A stretch of 64,000 bases of DNA. Origin: Rhineura floridana (taxonomy: Eukaryota; Chordata; Lepidosauria; Squamata; Rhineuridae). Positions 63,426 through 64,000 of the stretch are shown piece after piece. Under the pieces are notes generated by a model. The model had not been told where the DNA came from. It saw only the letters and a program-made list of their open reading frames with translations, and made no database searches. Position numbers and translations under genes: made by a program. The stretch is taken from the NCBI RefSeq assembly GCF_030035675.1, contig NC_084480.1, positions 115,879,738-115,943,737 on the forward strand, given 5' to 3'. Within the stretch, counting starts at the first letter, position 1; each line of letters begins with the position of its first letter.

Positions 63426-64000
63426 AGGTATAAAGGTTAGTATTCGGGGTTAGCTGACCCACTGAAATCAATACCTAATCTCTACGGGTCTACTCTGAGT
63501 ATGACATAGTTGGTTATTATCTGCTCTATTTGCACATGCTGTCATTTTATTCTCCAATGTTAATTCTCTTTGGAGGCCCCAAGAATGGCACAAAGCACTT
63601 GATGTCATTCAAGGTTAGTGAAGCAAGGCCTCAACCCATTCAGGGTCAGAATGGAAAACTGCCTCTGTGTTCTCCCAGTCTCAGAAAGGAAAAGAAAGAT
63701 GTGTGGAATAAATGCAAACTATTTCTCCTTAACGTAACTTTTGAATAAAAAGGACAAGTCGGTAGCAGGTGGTATGAACCACTTCTAGAAATATTAATAA
63801 TTACCCCTTATGACTGTTCTTGGAGGCAAATTATGCACAACTCAAATCCGTGCCACCACTGATATCCCAGCTGACACAATCAAATTATCACTGAGGGGCA
63901 TGCATGCACTTATCCCTTCTACATTTGGCTTTGAGTCTTCCCCTCTCTCTTCATTTTGCTTCAAAGCCAAGGAGCAGAGGGTGACTGCAATGGCATTCAC
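63426..64000. other. PATJ intron, right edge
   Basis: A MITE J fragment lies at 63440-63512 (acgggtctactctgagtatg). The rest shows no exon: minus-strand translation gave no match to the missing first half of the last PDZ domain. Confidence 0.45.

Overview
The window looks like intergenic and 3'-gene-flank DNA from a squamate reptile, most likely a lizard. This rests on its repeats: two SINEs with a tRNA-type head and a Bov-B-type 3' tail (Sauria-SINE architecture), BovB/RTE LINE pieces, several L2-like LINE copies ending in (AAAT)n, a CR1 3' end, Ty3/Gypsy LTR remains, and many short hAT-type MITEs with 8-bp target duplications. No rRNA or tRNA gene and no CRISPR array was seen, and there is no bacterial-style gene layout.

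Host genes are sparse. The one confident host-gene piece is a minus-strand terminal exon at 62210-62356. It encodes the second half of a PDZ domain, followed by a stop, and matches the last PDZ domain of PATJ (INADL), a tight-junction/Crumbs-complex scaffold. The gene body would lie to the right of the window, and its 3' UTR runs leftwards from 62209. A second, unidentified candidate terminal exon lies on the plus strand at 14165-14252, with a good acceptor, a short open frame and an AATAAA about 80 nt after the stop. The rest reads as non-coding DNA.

Layout. 1-2470: a broken, edge-truncated Ty3/Gypsy element on the minus strand. 2.5-14 kb: SINEs and MITEs, including one MITE copy (family G) carrying two later MITE insertions (10.8-12.05 kb). 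14-24 kb: candidate exon, BovB LINE, Sauria SINE, sparse repeats. 24-31 kb: dense repeats, including repeat W, a tandem array with pyrimidine tracts, and repeat R. 31-40 kb: L2, MITEs, a solo LTR. 40-50 kb: a TIR element with TA target sites that encloses an L2 copy with a 349-codon open RT frame. 51-57 kb: LINE fragments, including a nearly complete minus-strand LINE interrupted by a plus-strand L2 copy, then a CR1 end. 57.7-62.2 kb: sparse, AT-rich DNA and the PATJ 3' UTR. 62.4-64 kb: PATJ intron with an inverted, shortened counterpart of the 27.6-29.6 kb segment.

Local labels: F, foldback repeat containing AATCCTGGGAACTGTAGTTT; G, about 354-bp hAT MITE; H and J, MITEs built on 'cagaagtaagtcccattgag' and 'caactaagtcctactcagag'; K, 350-400-bp hAT MITE starting CAGGGRTGTAGTC; P, 116-138-bp hAT MITEs with the core ACTACAACTCCCATCAGCC; R, about 290-bp unclassified repeat; T, repeat with degenerate ATGTGTATATTAG periodicity; V, repeat ending CTTATGTTCTTA; W, about 600-bp unclassified repeat. 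All family assignments come from reading the sequence and recall; no database search was run. I found no clear new biological system. The most unusual items are the paired W/array/R segments, the four young copies of repeat R, the two SINE-LINE partner pairs, and the unidentified terminal exon.
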